From positions 1 through 64,000 of the forward strand of contig JACKKN010000016.1 in NCBI GenBank assembly GCA_024236415.1: DNA of 64,000 bases, in the 5' to 3' direction. The notes under the pieces are model-generated. The model did not search any database, was not told the origin of the DNA, and was given only the letters and a program-made list of their open reading frames with translations. The DNA comes from Hyphomicrobiales bacterium (GTDB lineage Bacteria; Pseudomonadota; Alphaproteobacteria; Rhodospirillales; JACKKN01). Positions 45,299 through 54,841 of the stretch are shown piece after piece (the first letter of the stretch is position 1; every line of letters begins with the position of its first letter). Both the position numbers and the translations under genes were made by a program.

Positions 45299-48200
45299 GA
45301 CATGACCCCTTGTCCCGATCCCTTGCCCGGCCCGCCTGCGCCCAGCCGGTTCAGCCACGGCTTGGCGGCCTCGTTGACCACCAGGGGCAGGACGGCGGCC
45401 CCCGCCGTCACCGCCAGGTCGGCGGCGCCCAGGGGCCCCAGGCCCAGCAGCCGCCGCAGGGCCGGCACCACAGGCGCCAGGGCCGTGGCGCCGACCGATC
45501 CGGCCAGGGCGGCGGTCAACAGCGGGTTGCGCTGGAAGCGGCCGCGCTCGACGATGCGGTGGCGGTCCGAGCGGCAGCTCAGCGCGTGCAGAAGCTGCGC
45601 CGTGGTCAGGCTGAGGAAGGCCATGGTGCCGGCCTGGGGCCCGGCGCCGTAGCGGGCCAGGCCGGCGCCGTAGGCGGCCAGGGCGCCGGCGCTGATGATC
45701 GACCCCTCGACGCCGACCCGGGCCAGGTCCTGGCGGCGGATGATGGGCTCGGCGGTGTCCCGGGGCGGGCGCTCCATGACGTGGGCGCCGGGCGGCTCCA
45801 GGGCCAGGGCCAGGCCGGGGAAGATGTCGCTGACCAGGTTGATCCACAACAACTGCATGGGGGTCAGGGGCTGTCCCAGGCCCAGGGCGGTGGCCCCGAA
45901 CACCACGGCGATCTCGCTCAGGTTGGTGGCCAGCAGGAAATGCAGGGCCTTGCGGATGTTGGCGAAGATGGTGCGGCCCTGGCTCACGGCCTCCGCCATG
46001 GTTTCGATGTTGTCGTCCTCCAGCACCACGTCGGCCAGTTCGTGGGCCACGTCGGACCCGGCGGCGCCCATGGCGACGCCGATGTCGGCGGCCTTCAGGG
46101 CCGGGCCGTCGTTGATGCCGTCGCCGGTCATGGCCACCAGCTGGCCGCCGCGCTGCAGGCCCTGCACGATCTGCAGCTTGTGGGCCGGGCTGACCCGGGC
46201 GAAGACGTCGGCCTGGCGGGTCAGGGCGGCCAGCAGCGCCGGGTCCAGGCCGTCCAGGCGGGTGGAATCCAGGATGTCCACGGGCTTGCCGCCGCTCAGG
46301 TCCAGGTCGCGGGCGATGGCGTAGGCGGTGGCGCTCTGGTCGCCCGTGATCATCACGGTGCGGATGCCGGCGCCGTGGAACCGGCCCAGCAGGTCGCGCA
46401 GGCCGCTGCGCACGGGGTCGGCCATGCCGACCAGGCCGAGCCAGGTCAGGCCGTCCTCGGGCAGGGGGCCGCCGTCGTCCTGGCGATGGCTGGCCACGCC
46501 CAGGACCCGCAGGGCGGCCGAGGCCATCTTCTCGTTGCCGGCCAGCACGGCGACGCGGTCGGCCTCCGCCAGGGGCACCGTTTCGCCGTCGCGGCGCAGC
46601 CAGCGGCAGCGCGACAGGACCTCGGCCGGCGCCCCCTTGACGGCGAACAGGCGGCCGCCGTCGGCGGTGGCGTGGTAGGTGACCATGGCGTGGTGGCGCT
46701 CGCTGCGGCGGCGGGTGTAGGTGCGGGGCAGGCGCGCGCGCAGGGCCGCCACGTCGATGCCGGCGCCGTGGGCGGCGTGCAGCAGGGCGGCCTCGGTGGG
46801 GCTGCCGGCGGCGGCGCCGCCGTTCCGGTCCGGCTCGGCATCGTTGCACAGGGCGGCGATTTCCAGCATCCAGGCCAGATCAGCGAGGGTCCCGGGCGCC
46901 ACCGGCGCGCCGTCCTGGGTGAAGGCGCCGTCGCGCAGGTCGAGCGACCGGCCCGCCAGGTCCAGCGCCGTCACCGACATGCGGTTGACGGTCAGGGTGC
47001 CGGTCTTGTCGAAGCAGATCGTGCCGATGGAGCCCAGGGTCTCCACCGCCTCCAGGCGCCGCACCAGGACCTTGCGCCGGCGCATCTGGCGCAGCCCCAG
47101 GGCCAGCGTGGTGGTGGCCACGGTCGGCAGGCCCTCGGGCACGGCGGCCACCGCCAGGGCCGTGGACGCCTTCAGCATCTGGGCGAAGCCGTAGCCCCGG
47201 GCCATGCCGGTCAGGAACACGGCGCCGCAGATGCCCCCCGACAGCAGGGCCAGTTGCCGCCCCAGGGCGTTCAGGTGCCGCTGCATGGGCGTTTCCGGCG
47301 GCTTGGCGCCGCTGACCAGGCGCTGGATGGTGCCGATCTCGGTGCCCTCGCCGGTGGCCACGACCACGGCGGCCCCGGCGCCGCCGGTGACCACGGTGCC
47401 CTTGTAGAGCATGTTCACCCGCTCGGCCAACGGCGTGGCGCCGCCGCCGAGCGCGGCCGGCGACTTGTGCACGGGCATGCTCTCGCCGGTCAGCATGGAC
47501 TCGTCCACGGTCAGGTCGCGGGCCTCGACGACCCGGGCGTCGGCGGCCACGAACATCCCCGCGGACAGGGACAGGACGTCGCCGCGGACCACGCTCTCGG
47601 CCGGCACCTCGGCCTCCGTCCCCTGGCGGCGCACCAGGGCGTGCTGCTGCACCCGCCTGGTCAGGCCGCGGATGGTGCGCTCGGCCTGGCTCTCGGTCAG
47701 GTAGCCGATGGCGGCGTTGATGGCCACCACGGCGGCAATGGCGGCGGCGTCCACCAGGCCGCCGGTGGCCAGGGACACCACGGCCGACGCCCCAAGCAGG
47801 ACCACCGGCAAACTGGCGAACTGCTCCGCCAGCATGGCCAGGCGTGACGGCTCCGGCGCCTCCGGCAGGGCGTTCGGGCCGTCCCGGGCCAGGCGCGCGG
47901 CGGCCTCCCCGGCGATCAGGCCGACGGCGGCGTCGACGTCGAGGCGGCCGGCGACGGCCGCGCCGTCCAGCAGGTGCCAGGGCGTGTCGGGGACCGACGC
48001 CTGGGCCGGCGCCTGGCCCGACGACTGGCCCGACGACTGGCCCGACGACTGGCCCGACGACTGGGCCGGCGCCGCCCCGGGTGCGGGGCGCGACGGCCGG
48101 TCGCCGCCGTTCAGGCTGGCCGGCCGCCGTCCGCGGGGGGCCCGGGCGGCGGCGTCGGCCACCTGTGCCAGGGCCCAATCGCTGTCGTGCGCGGGATCGT

Positions 48201-48414
48201 GGCGCAGGCTGACGGTGCCCGTGGCCGGGTTGGCGGCGGCCGCCAGGATGCCGGGGCGCGCGGCCAGGTCCGATTCCAGGTGCGCCGCCAGGGCCGGGTT
48301 GCGGCGCAGGAGATAGACCCGCGCCCGCAGCCGGCCGCCCACGGTTGCGTGGACCGCCTCCGCGCGCGGAGCGGGGGCATGGGCGGCGCCGGAAATCGGG
48401 CTCGCATCGAGCAT
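45295..48414 (-). CDS. P2-type cation-transporting ATPase with HMA-like N-terminal domain
   Basis: A 1039-residue P-type ATPase. P2-type features are LTGESMPV (actuator), AVPEGLPTV in membrane segment 4, ICFDKTGTLT (phosphorylation), VKGAPAEVL (nucleotide site), MTGDGINDGPALKAADIGVAMG (hinge) and LWINLVSDIFPGLALALEPP in segment 6. These point to Ca2+, Mn2+ or a related ion rather than Cu/Zn. Residues about 20-90 add an HMA-like domain without CxxC, followed by a (SSGQ)n linker. The combination is unusual. It is coupled to the divergent metK by a 4-base overlap. Confidence 0.9.
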   Translation of the reverse strand: MLDASPISGAAHAPAPRAEAVHATVGGRLRARVYLLRRNPALAAHLESDLAARPGILAAAANPATGTVSLRHDPAHDSDWALAQVADAAARAPRGRRPASLNGGDRPSRPAPGAAPAQSSGQSSGQSSGQSSGQAPAQASVPDTPWHLLDGAAVAGRLDVDAAVGLIAGEAAARLARDGPNALPEAPEPSRLAMLAEQFASLPVVLLGASAVVSLATGGLVDAAAIAAVVAINAAIGYLTESQAERTIRGLTRRVQQHALVRRQGTEAEVPAESVVRGDVLSLSAGMFVAADARVVEARDLTVDESMLTGESMPVHKSPAALGGGATPLAERVNMLYKGTVVTGGAGAAVVVATGEGTEIGTIQRLVSGAKPPETPMQRHLNALGRQLALLSGGICGAVFLTGMARGYGFAQMLKASTALAVAAVPEGLPTVATTTLALGLRQMRRRKVLVRRLEAVETLGSIGTICFDKTGTLTVNRMSVTALDLAGRSLDLRDGAFTQDGAPVAPGTLADLAWMLEIAALCNDAEPDRNGGAAAGSPTEAALLHAAHGAGIDVAALRARLPRTYTRRRSERHHAMVTYHATADGGRLFAVKGAPAEVLSRCRWLRRDGETVPLAEADRVAVLAGNEKMASAALRVLGVASHRQDDGGPLPEDGLTWLGLVGMADPVRSGLRDLLGRFHGAGIRTVMITGDQSATAYAIARDLDLSGGKPVDILDSTRLDGLDPALLAALTRQADVFARVSPAHKLQIVQGLQRGGQLVAMTGDGINDGPALKAADIGVAMGAAGSDVAHELADVVLEDDNIETMAEAVSQGRTIFANIRKALHFLLATNLSEIAVVFGATALGLGQPLTPMQLLWINLVSDIFPGLALALEPPGAHVMERPPRDTAEPIIRRQDLARVGVEGSIISAGALAAYGAGLARYGAGPQAGTMAFLSLTTAQLLHALSCRSDRHRIVERGRFQRNPLLTAALAGSVGATALAPVVPALRRLLGLGPLGAADLAVTAGAAVLPLVVNEAAKPWLNRLGAGGPGKGSGQGVMS
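48013..48060 (-). repeat. 12-bp tandem repeat encoding SSGQ in the ATPase linker
   Basis: Four identical 12-base units (CTGGCCCGACGA on the plus strand) encode a flexible Ser-Ser-Gly-Gln linker between the HMA-like domain and the ATPase core. Length variation by slippage is likely. Confidence 0.85.
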
Positions 48415-48502
48415 GGTGGGTAGCCGACCCGTGACGGGGTGGAACGCCTGGACTCGGCCTCTATTCTAGCGCCTTCGGGCGGCGGTTAGGAGGGCGGATT
48501 CG

Positions 48503-48808
48503 TCATCCCCGCCGCATCAGTTCGGTCAGGCGCGTCGCCACCCGCCGGTCGCCGTCGACCTTGATGCGGCCGAAGGCCACGGCCATCAGGGGATTCATCT
48601 CCCCCGACAACATTTTCTTCATATTCGACGCCGACACCTTGAGCGTACAATCCGACGGCCCGGCCTGGCGCGACAGCGTGGGCGCCTCGCCGGCGGCGTC
48701 CAGGAACAGGACCCCGTCGGCCCCCATGTCCAGCTTGACCGTGGCGTTCAGGTCGGCAAGCGTGGGCAGGTGGGTCCGGATGATGGCCTCCACGTCGTCG
48801 ATCAGCAC
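48503..48808 (-). CDS. SCP2 sterol-binding-like domain protein
   Basis: A 101-residue protein matching the SCP2 fold: NATVKLDMGADGVLFLDAAG and CTLKVSASNMKKMLSGEMNPLMAVAFGRIKVDGD, the typical lipid-cavity signature. SCP2 domains bind fatty acyl chains, sterols or similar lipids. It is upstream of the P-type ATPase gene on the same strand (88 bases apart) and divergent from the CaCA exchanger, so it may belong to the same membrane-handling block. Confidence 0.85.
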   Translation of the reverse strand: MLIDDVEAIIRTHLPTLADLNATVKLDMGADGVLFLDAAGEAPTLSRQAGPSDCTLKVSASNMKKMLSGEMNPLMAVAFGRIKVDGDRRVATRLTELMRRG

Positions 48809-48886
48809 AGTTCACCTCCCCGCGGTGACGGAATTCGGGCCTCTCCCGAATTAAATAGCCGCCTGGCGCCAGGACCGCCACACCGA

Positions 48887-49873
48887 ATGTTGGTCGATTC
48901 ACTCATCATCCTGGCCGGCGTGGCCGTGACCATCGCCCTCGCCGAGCTGGTCATCAACAACGCCATCGAGATGGCCGAGCGGTTCCGCCTGTCGGGCACC
49001 TTCATCGGCATGACCGTCCTGTCCGTGGGCACCAGCATCCCCGAGGTCTTCACCCACGTGGTGGGCAGCGCCACCATCCTGCGCCAGCCCGAGACCTTCG
49101 CCACCATCTCCAGCCTGGTGATCGGGGCCAACATCGGCTCGGACATCTTCCAGCAGAACTTCATCCTGCCCCTGATCGGCCTGCTGGGCGCGATCCTGAT
49201 CAAGCGCCAGAACCTGTTCTCGGAAATCGGCGCCCTGGTGTGGGCCTCGGTGCTGGTGTGGCTGTTCGGCCTGGGCGGCCTGATCTCGCGCCTGGAGGGG
49301 GCGCTGCTGCTGCTCGCCTATGTCGGCTATATCCTGTTCCTGGCCAAGCGCGACCGGGTCCGCGACGAGGCCCCGCCCCGGTCCCGCGGCGGGCCCGAAC
49401 ACGGCACCCGGCGCACGGTCCTGGCGGTGGCGATCATCGCCATCAGCTTCGCCGTCATGGCGGTGGCCACCGAGCAGGTGGTGGTGGCGGCGACCCGGCT
49501 GGTGGAAAACCTGCCGCTCAGCGCCTCGTTCTTCGGCGTCATCTTCCTGGGCGTGGCCACGGCCCTGCCCGAGCTGACCACCTCGCTGGTGTCCATCCAC
49601 AAGGGCGAAAAGAACCTGTCGGTGGGCATCGTGGTGGGCAGCAACATCACCAACCCCCTGCTGGGCATCGGCCTCGGCGCGGTGATCTCCACCTACGCCG
49701 TGCCGGACGTCGTGGTGTACTACGACCTGCCGGTGAAGATCGTCACCTCGTTCTTCATCTTCTACTTCCTGTGGACCCAGGAGCTGCTGCGGCGCTGGGA
49801 ATCCCTGGTCCTGATCGCCATGTGCCTGGCCTACCTGGTGGCGCGGGCGCACTTCTTCCCCAGCGACTTCTGA
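48887..49873 (+). CDS. CaCA-family sodium/calcium exchanger-like protein
   Basis: A 328-residue membrane protein with about ten segments and the two alpha-repeats of the family: VLSVGTSIPEVFTHVVGS with GANIGSDIFQQN, and GVATALPELTTSLVSI with GSNITNPLLGIG. These hold the cation-coordinating acidic residues. It should move Ca2+ or a related cation against Na+ or H+. It is divergent from the SCP2 gene and lies beside the P2-type ATPase, which supports a cation-homeostasis theme. Confidence 0.9.
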   Translation: MLVDSLIILAGVAVTIALAELVINNAIEMAERFRLSGTFIGMTVLSVGTSIPEVFTHVVGSATILRQPETFATISSLVIGANIGSDIFQQNFILPLIGLLGAILIKRQNLFSEIGALVWASVLVWLFGLGGLISRLEGALLLLAYVGYILFLAKRDRVRDEAPPRSRGGPEHGTRRTVLAVAIIAISFAVMAVATEQVVVAATRLVENLPLSASFFGVIFLGVATALPELTTSLVSIHKGEKNLSVGIVVGSNITNPLLGIGLGAVISTYAVPDVVVYYDLPVKIVTSFFIFYFLWTQELLRRWESLVLIAMCLAYLVARAHFFPSDF

Positions 49874-49894
49874 CCGGCGCCGGCCGCCGGCCCG

Positions 49895-50440
49895 TCAATC
49901 CGTGATCGGCCCGCTGCCGACCCGGGGGTGGGGGCGGCCGCCGTCGGCGACGGCCATGCACAGGACGATCTCGTCGGGGCGCGGCGCGTCGGCGACCATG
50001 ACGGTCACGGTGTCGAAGTGGGCGAAGGACCAGGCCTCGTCCTTGTGGCCCAGCGGCACGTCGATGGCGGCGCCGGCCGCGGCCACCTTGGCGTTGGACG
50101 GGATCAGCGCCTTGCCGCCGCCGACCGCGGCGCGCATGGGCTTGCCCAGCTTGGGGTGGATCACGGCGCCGCCGTGCTCCAGGTCGCCGGCGACGCCGAC
50201 CACGGCCGCCTTGCCATAGCTGACCGGCGGGCCGGCCAGCAGGGCCACGGCCTCGCCCATCAGCCGCTCGCCCAGCCGACCGCCCATGTCGAACAGGGGC
50301 GACAGGTCGTCCACGAAGCGCCCGGCGACGGGGTTGCGGAACACGGCGAAGGCGACCACCCGGGTGATGGGGTCGCAGGCGACGCCGAAGGCGTCGGACG
50401 CGATCGTCTCGCGGAAAATGCCCGACTTGCGGATGTCCAT
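49895..50440 (-). CDS. DUF1185 (amino acid synthesis) family protein
   Basis: A 181-residue protein matching the DUF1185/AA_synth family: AVFRNPVAGRFVDDLSPLFDMGGRLGERLM and SYGKAAVVGVAGDLEHGGAVIHPKLGKPMRAAVGGGKALIPSNAK. The biochemical role is not established; homologues accompany amidohydrolase and nitrogen-compound catabolism. It converges with the exchanger gene and is divergent from the CBS gene. Confidence 0.8.
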   Translation of the reverse strand: MDIRKSGIFRETIASDAFGVACDPITRVVAFAVFRNPVAGRFVDDLSPLFDMGGRLGERLMGEAVALLAGPPVSYGKAAVVGVAGDLEHGGAVIHPKLGKPMRAAVGGGKALIPSNAKVAAAGAAIDVPLGHKDEAWSFAHFDTVTVMVADAPRPDEIVLCMAVADGGRPHPRVGSGPITD

Positions 50441-50586
50441 GGTCGCCCTCTCCTCCCGGCCGGTGGCGGGTCATCATAGGCCGCGCGTCCGGGGCTGGAA
50501 ATGGGGCGCCGTCCAGTCCTATATTCGGGCTGGTCCCGCCGCCGCCACGGCGCCATGCCGGGACACGGAAATCAGCGAGGAACCCC

Positions 50587-51588
50587 ATGCAAGCCAAGGA
50601 CCTGATGACCGCCACCGTTGTCACGGTCGAGCCCGAGACCCACGTGGACCGCATCGCCGAGATCCTGCTGGCACACCGCATCAGCGCCGTGCCGGTCGTC
50701 GATTCCCGCGGCGCGCCCATCGGCATGGTCAGCGAGGGCGACCTGATCGGCCGCGACGACGCCGACCGCGACGCCCGGCGAAGCTGGTGGCTGGGCCTGT
50801 TGACCGACAACGAGCGGCCCAGCCCCGAAGCCCTGGAGCCGGACGGCAAGGCCGCCCGCGACGTCATGACGGCGCCGGTGATCACGGTGACGGAAACGGC
50901 CGAGGCCGCCGAGATCGCCCGCCTGCTGACCGCGCACCGGATCAAGCGGGTGCCGGTGGTGCGCGACGACGTGATCCAGGGAATCGTCAGCCGCACCGAC
51001 CTGCTGCGGGCCCTGGTGCCGGGCCCGGCGGCCAGGGAGGAAAAGCCCATGGGCGCCTTCTCGCGGCTGCTGGCCGGCATCGACGAGCATTTCCACCACG
51101 ACGACGGCGGGTCCGACGGCCCGTCCCCGGGCGGCGCGCCGGCCGAGGCCCGCGGCGACCAGGCGGTCAACGCGACCGAGTTCCGCTCGCTGGTCGAATC
51201 CTTCCGCCACCACCAGGCCGAGCGCGAGGAGGAGCGGACCCGCGCCATGGCCGAACAGCGCAAGGCCAAGGTCCGCGACCTGATCGACCACCACGTCGAC
51301 GACGGCTACTGGCAGGGGCTGATGCACCAGGCCCGCGAGGCGGCCGAGCGCGGCGAGCAGGAGTTCATGCTGCTGCGCTTCCCCAGCCAGCTTTGCAGCG
51401 ACGGTGGCCGCGCCGTCAACGTGCCCCTGCCCGACTGGCCCAAGACCCTGCGCGGCGAGGCGGCCGAGGTCTACCTGCGCTGGGAGCACGACCTGAAACC
51501 CCACGGCTTCCACCTGCAGGCCCGGGTGCTGGACTACCCCGGCGGGTATCCGGGCGACATCGGCCTGGTCCTGGTGTGGGGCGACTGA
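50587..51588 (+). CDS. CBS-pair domain protein with an uncharacterised C-terminal domain
   Basis: A 333-residue protein. Two CBS motifs span about residues 1-60 and 95-145 (AKDLMTATVVTVEPETHVDRIAEILLAHRISAVPVVD, then DVMTAPVITVTETAEAAEIARLLTAHRIKRVPVV). A charged linker and an approximately 110-residue C-terminal domain (MAEQRKAKVRDLIDHHVDDGYWQGLMHQAREAAERGEQEFMLLRFPSQLC) follow. CBS pairs sense adenine nucleotides. The C-terminal part is not recognised. Confidence 0.85.
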   Translation: MQAKDLMTATVVTVEPETHVDRIAEILLAHRISAVPVVDSRGAPIGMVSEGDLIGRDDADRDARRSWWLGLLTDNERPSPEALEPDGKAARDVMTAPVITVTETAEAAEIARLLTAHRIKRVPVVRDDVIQGIVSRTDLLRALVPGPAAREEKPMGAFSRLLAGIDEHFHHDDGGSDGPSPGGAPAEARGDQAVNATEFRSLVESFRHHQAEREEERTRAMAEQRKAKVRDLIDHHVDDGYWQGLMHQAREAAERGEQEFMLLRFPSQLCSDGGRAVNVPLPDWPKTLRGEAAEVYLRWEHDLKPHGFHLQARVLDYPGGYPGDIGLVLVWGD

Positions 51589-51611
51589 ACCGAGGACGGG
51601 AGGGAACGACC

Positions 51612-51992
51612 ATGGACAACGACCTGTTCGACAAGGGCCTGGCCAAGCGCAAGGCGACCCTGGGCGCCGAATACGTGGAGAAAAACCTGGCCGCCGCCGA
51701 CGACTTCACCCGCCCGTTCCAGGAGGCCATGACCGCCTGGTGCTGGGGCTTCGGCTGGGGCGACGAGACCATCGACGCCAAGACCCGCTCGATGATGAAC
51801 CTGGCCATGATCGGGGCCCTGGGCAAGATGACGGAGTGGGAGATCCACTGCCGCGGCGCGCTCAAGAACGGGGTCAGCAAGGAGGAGATCCGCGCCATCA
51901 TCCACGTGGTCGGGATCTACTGCGGCGTGCCCCAGTCCCTGGAATGCTTCCGCGTGGCGCGCAAGGTGCTGCAGGACGAAGGGCTGCTCTGA
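51612..51992 (+). CDS. Carboxymuconolactone decarboxylase-family protein
   Basis: A 126-residue AhpD/CMD-fold protein: TRPFQEAMTAWCWGFGWGDETIDAKTRSMMNLAMIGALGKMTEWEIHCRGALKNGVSKEEIRAIIHVVGIYCGVPQ resembles 4-carboxymuconolactone decarboxylase (PcaC) in its metal-free His/Glu active site. No beta-ketoadipate genes are nearby, so the true substrate is unclear. It is 23 bases after the CBS gene, with GGAGGGA before the ATG. Confidence 0.85.
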   Translation: MDNDLFDKGLAKRKATLGAEYVEKNLAAADDFTRPFQEAMTAWCWGFGWGDETIDAKTRSMMNLAMIGALGKMTEWEIHCRGALKNGVSKEEIRAIIHVVGIYCGVPQSLECFRVARKVLQDEGLL

Positions 51993-52018
51993 CAGGCCGC
52001 TGAAAAACCCGCGGGGGC

Positions 52019-52109
52019 CCTTCGAGGCTCGCTCCGCTCGCGCCTCAGGGCGAGGCAACCTATTGAAAATCCTCAGCCTGAGGCGGCGTCCGCAGGACGC
52101 CCTCGAAGG
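52019..52109. repeat. REP-like palindromic intergenic element
   Basis: CCTTCGAGG (52019-52027) and CCTCGAAGG (52101-52109) are inverted copies at the ends of a 91-base element. Inside is a perfect GGCGTCC-GCA-GGACGCC hairpin and a CCTCAG/CTGAGG pair. The wording resembles dispersed palindromes in many alphaproteobacterial intergenic regions. It lies between two convergent genes. Confidence 0.6.
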
Positions 52110-52132
52110 CGGCGATACTGGAATGCAGCCTG

Positions 52133-52351
52133 CTAGCAGCAGCCCCTGCCCTCGGCCTGCACCGGCGGGCAGGGCACGTCGCCGTAGGAGCAGAACACGC
52201 AGCAGTCCCCGGGCCGGGGCCGCAGCACCCGGCCGCACCCCTTGCAGTCGTAGAAGAACAGGCAGGCGTCGGTGGGCATGTCCTCGGTCTCGGCATGGCC
52301 GCAGTGGGGACAGGTCACCGTCGCGCGCAGCCGCACCTGCGCCGCCGTCAC
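52133..52351 (-). CDS. GDCCVxC-domain small cysteine-rich protein
   Basis: A 72-residue protein with a TCPHCGH pair (Cys14, Cys17), a YDCKGC pair (Cys36, Cys39) and the family hallmark GDCCVFC (Cys50, Cys51, Cys54). The family includes selenoproteins in other organisms; all positions are cysteine here. It is probably a zinc-binding or redox protein. GTG 52351 overlaps the stop codon of the dehydrogenase upstream (GTGA). It is too small for many gene finders but the motif is unmistakable. Confidence 0.82.
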   Translation of the reverse strand: MTAAQVRLRATVTCPHCGHAETEDMPTDACLFFYDCKGCGRVLRPRPGDCCVFCSYGDVPCPPVQAEGRGCC

Positions 52352-53088
52352 AGGGCCACGCCGCCGTCCACCACCATGGCCGCGCCGGTGGTGAAGGCCG
52401 ACTCGTCGCCGGCCAGGTAGACCACCATGGCGGCGATCTCCTCGGCCGTGCCCAGGCGGCCCATGGGCTGGCGGGCGATGAAGGCGGCGCGCGCCGCCAC
52501 CGGGTCGTCGAAGGCGGCGATGCGGCCGTCCAGCGACGGCGACTGCACGGTCCCCGGACAGATGGCGTTGCAGCGGATCCCCTGGCCCACGAAGTCCACG
52601 GCGATGGCCTTGGTCAGGCCCAGCACGGCGGCCTTGGTGGTGCCGTACACGAACCGGTTGGGCAGGCCGCGGATGGACGAGGCGATGGACGAGATGTTGA
52701 CGATGGACCCGCCGCCCGCCGCCGCCATGGCCGGGATGAAGGCGCGGCACATGCGGTATTGCGAGCGCACGTTCAGGTCCATGGAGAAGTCCCAGTCGTC
52801 CTCGCCGCAGTCCAGCACCGTGCCGTGGTGGACGTAGCCGGCCACGTTGCACAGGATGTCGACGGCGCCGACCTCGGCGGCCAGGGCGGCGATGGCCGCC
52901 GGGTCGGTCACGTCCAGGCGGCGGGTGGTGACGCCCGGCTCGCCGGCGATCTCGGCCAACAGGTCGGTGTTGACGTCCGTGGCCAGGACCCGGGCGCCCT
53001 CGCGCGCCATGGCCAGGGCCGAGGCGCGGCCGATGCCCTGGGCCGCGGCGGTGACCAGGGCGCTCTTGCCCCGCAGGCGGTCTGCCAT
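52348..53088 (-). CDS. SDR-family dehydrogenase, 2-keto-3-deoxy-L-fuconate dehydrogenase-like
   Basis: A 246-residue Rossmann oxidoreductase: ALVTAAAQGIGRASALAMAREGA (cofactor), CNVAGYVHHGTVLDC, and the catalytic Ser-Tyr-Lys in SSIRGLPNRFVYGTTKAA. The region around VHHGTVLDC and ICPGTVQSPSLD resembles keto-deoxy-fuconate and 3-hydroxybutyrate-type enzymes. It is 19 bases after the dehydratase gene, so it likely acts on that enzyme's sugar-acid product. Confidence 0.85.
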   Translation of the reverse strand: MADRLRGKSALVTAAAQGIGRASALAMAREGARVLATDVNTDLLAEIAGEPGVTTRRLDVTDPAAIAALAAEVGAVDILCNVAGYVHHGTVLDCGEDDWDFSMDLNVRSQYRMCRAFIPAMAAAGGGSIVNISSIASSIRGLPNRFVYGTTKAAVLGLTKAIAVDFVGQGIRCNAICPGTVQSPSLDGRIAAFDDPVAARAAFIARQPMGRLGTAEEIAAMVVYLAGDESAFTTGAAMVVDGGVAL

Positions 53089-53107
53089 GTCGTCCCCCTC
53101 CCCTCGC

Positions 53108-54837
<1,730 letters not shown>

Positions 54838-54841
<4 letters not shown>

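Noticed and set aside
45295..48414. Classifying the ATPase as a P1B heavy-metal pump because of the HMA-like domain
   Set aside because: It lacks CPC/SPC in segment 4 and the SEHP motif, and has PEGL, KGA and the P2-type segment 6.
48970..49873. Whole block 41154-49873 as a mobile island
   Set aside because: No integrase, transposase, direct repeats or attachment duplication of the tRNA-Ser 3' end was seen within the window, and base composition looks the same as the flanks.
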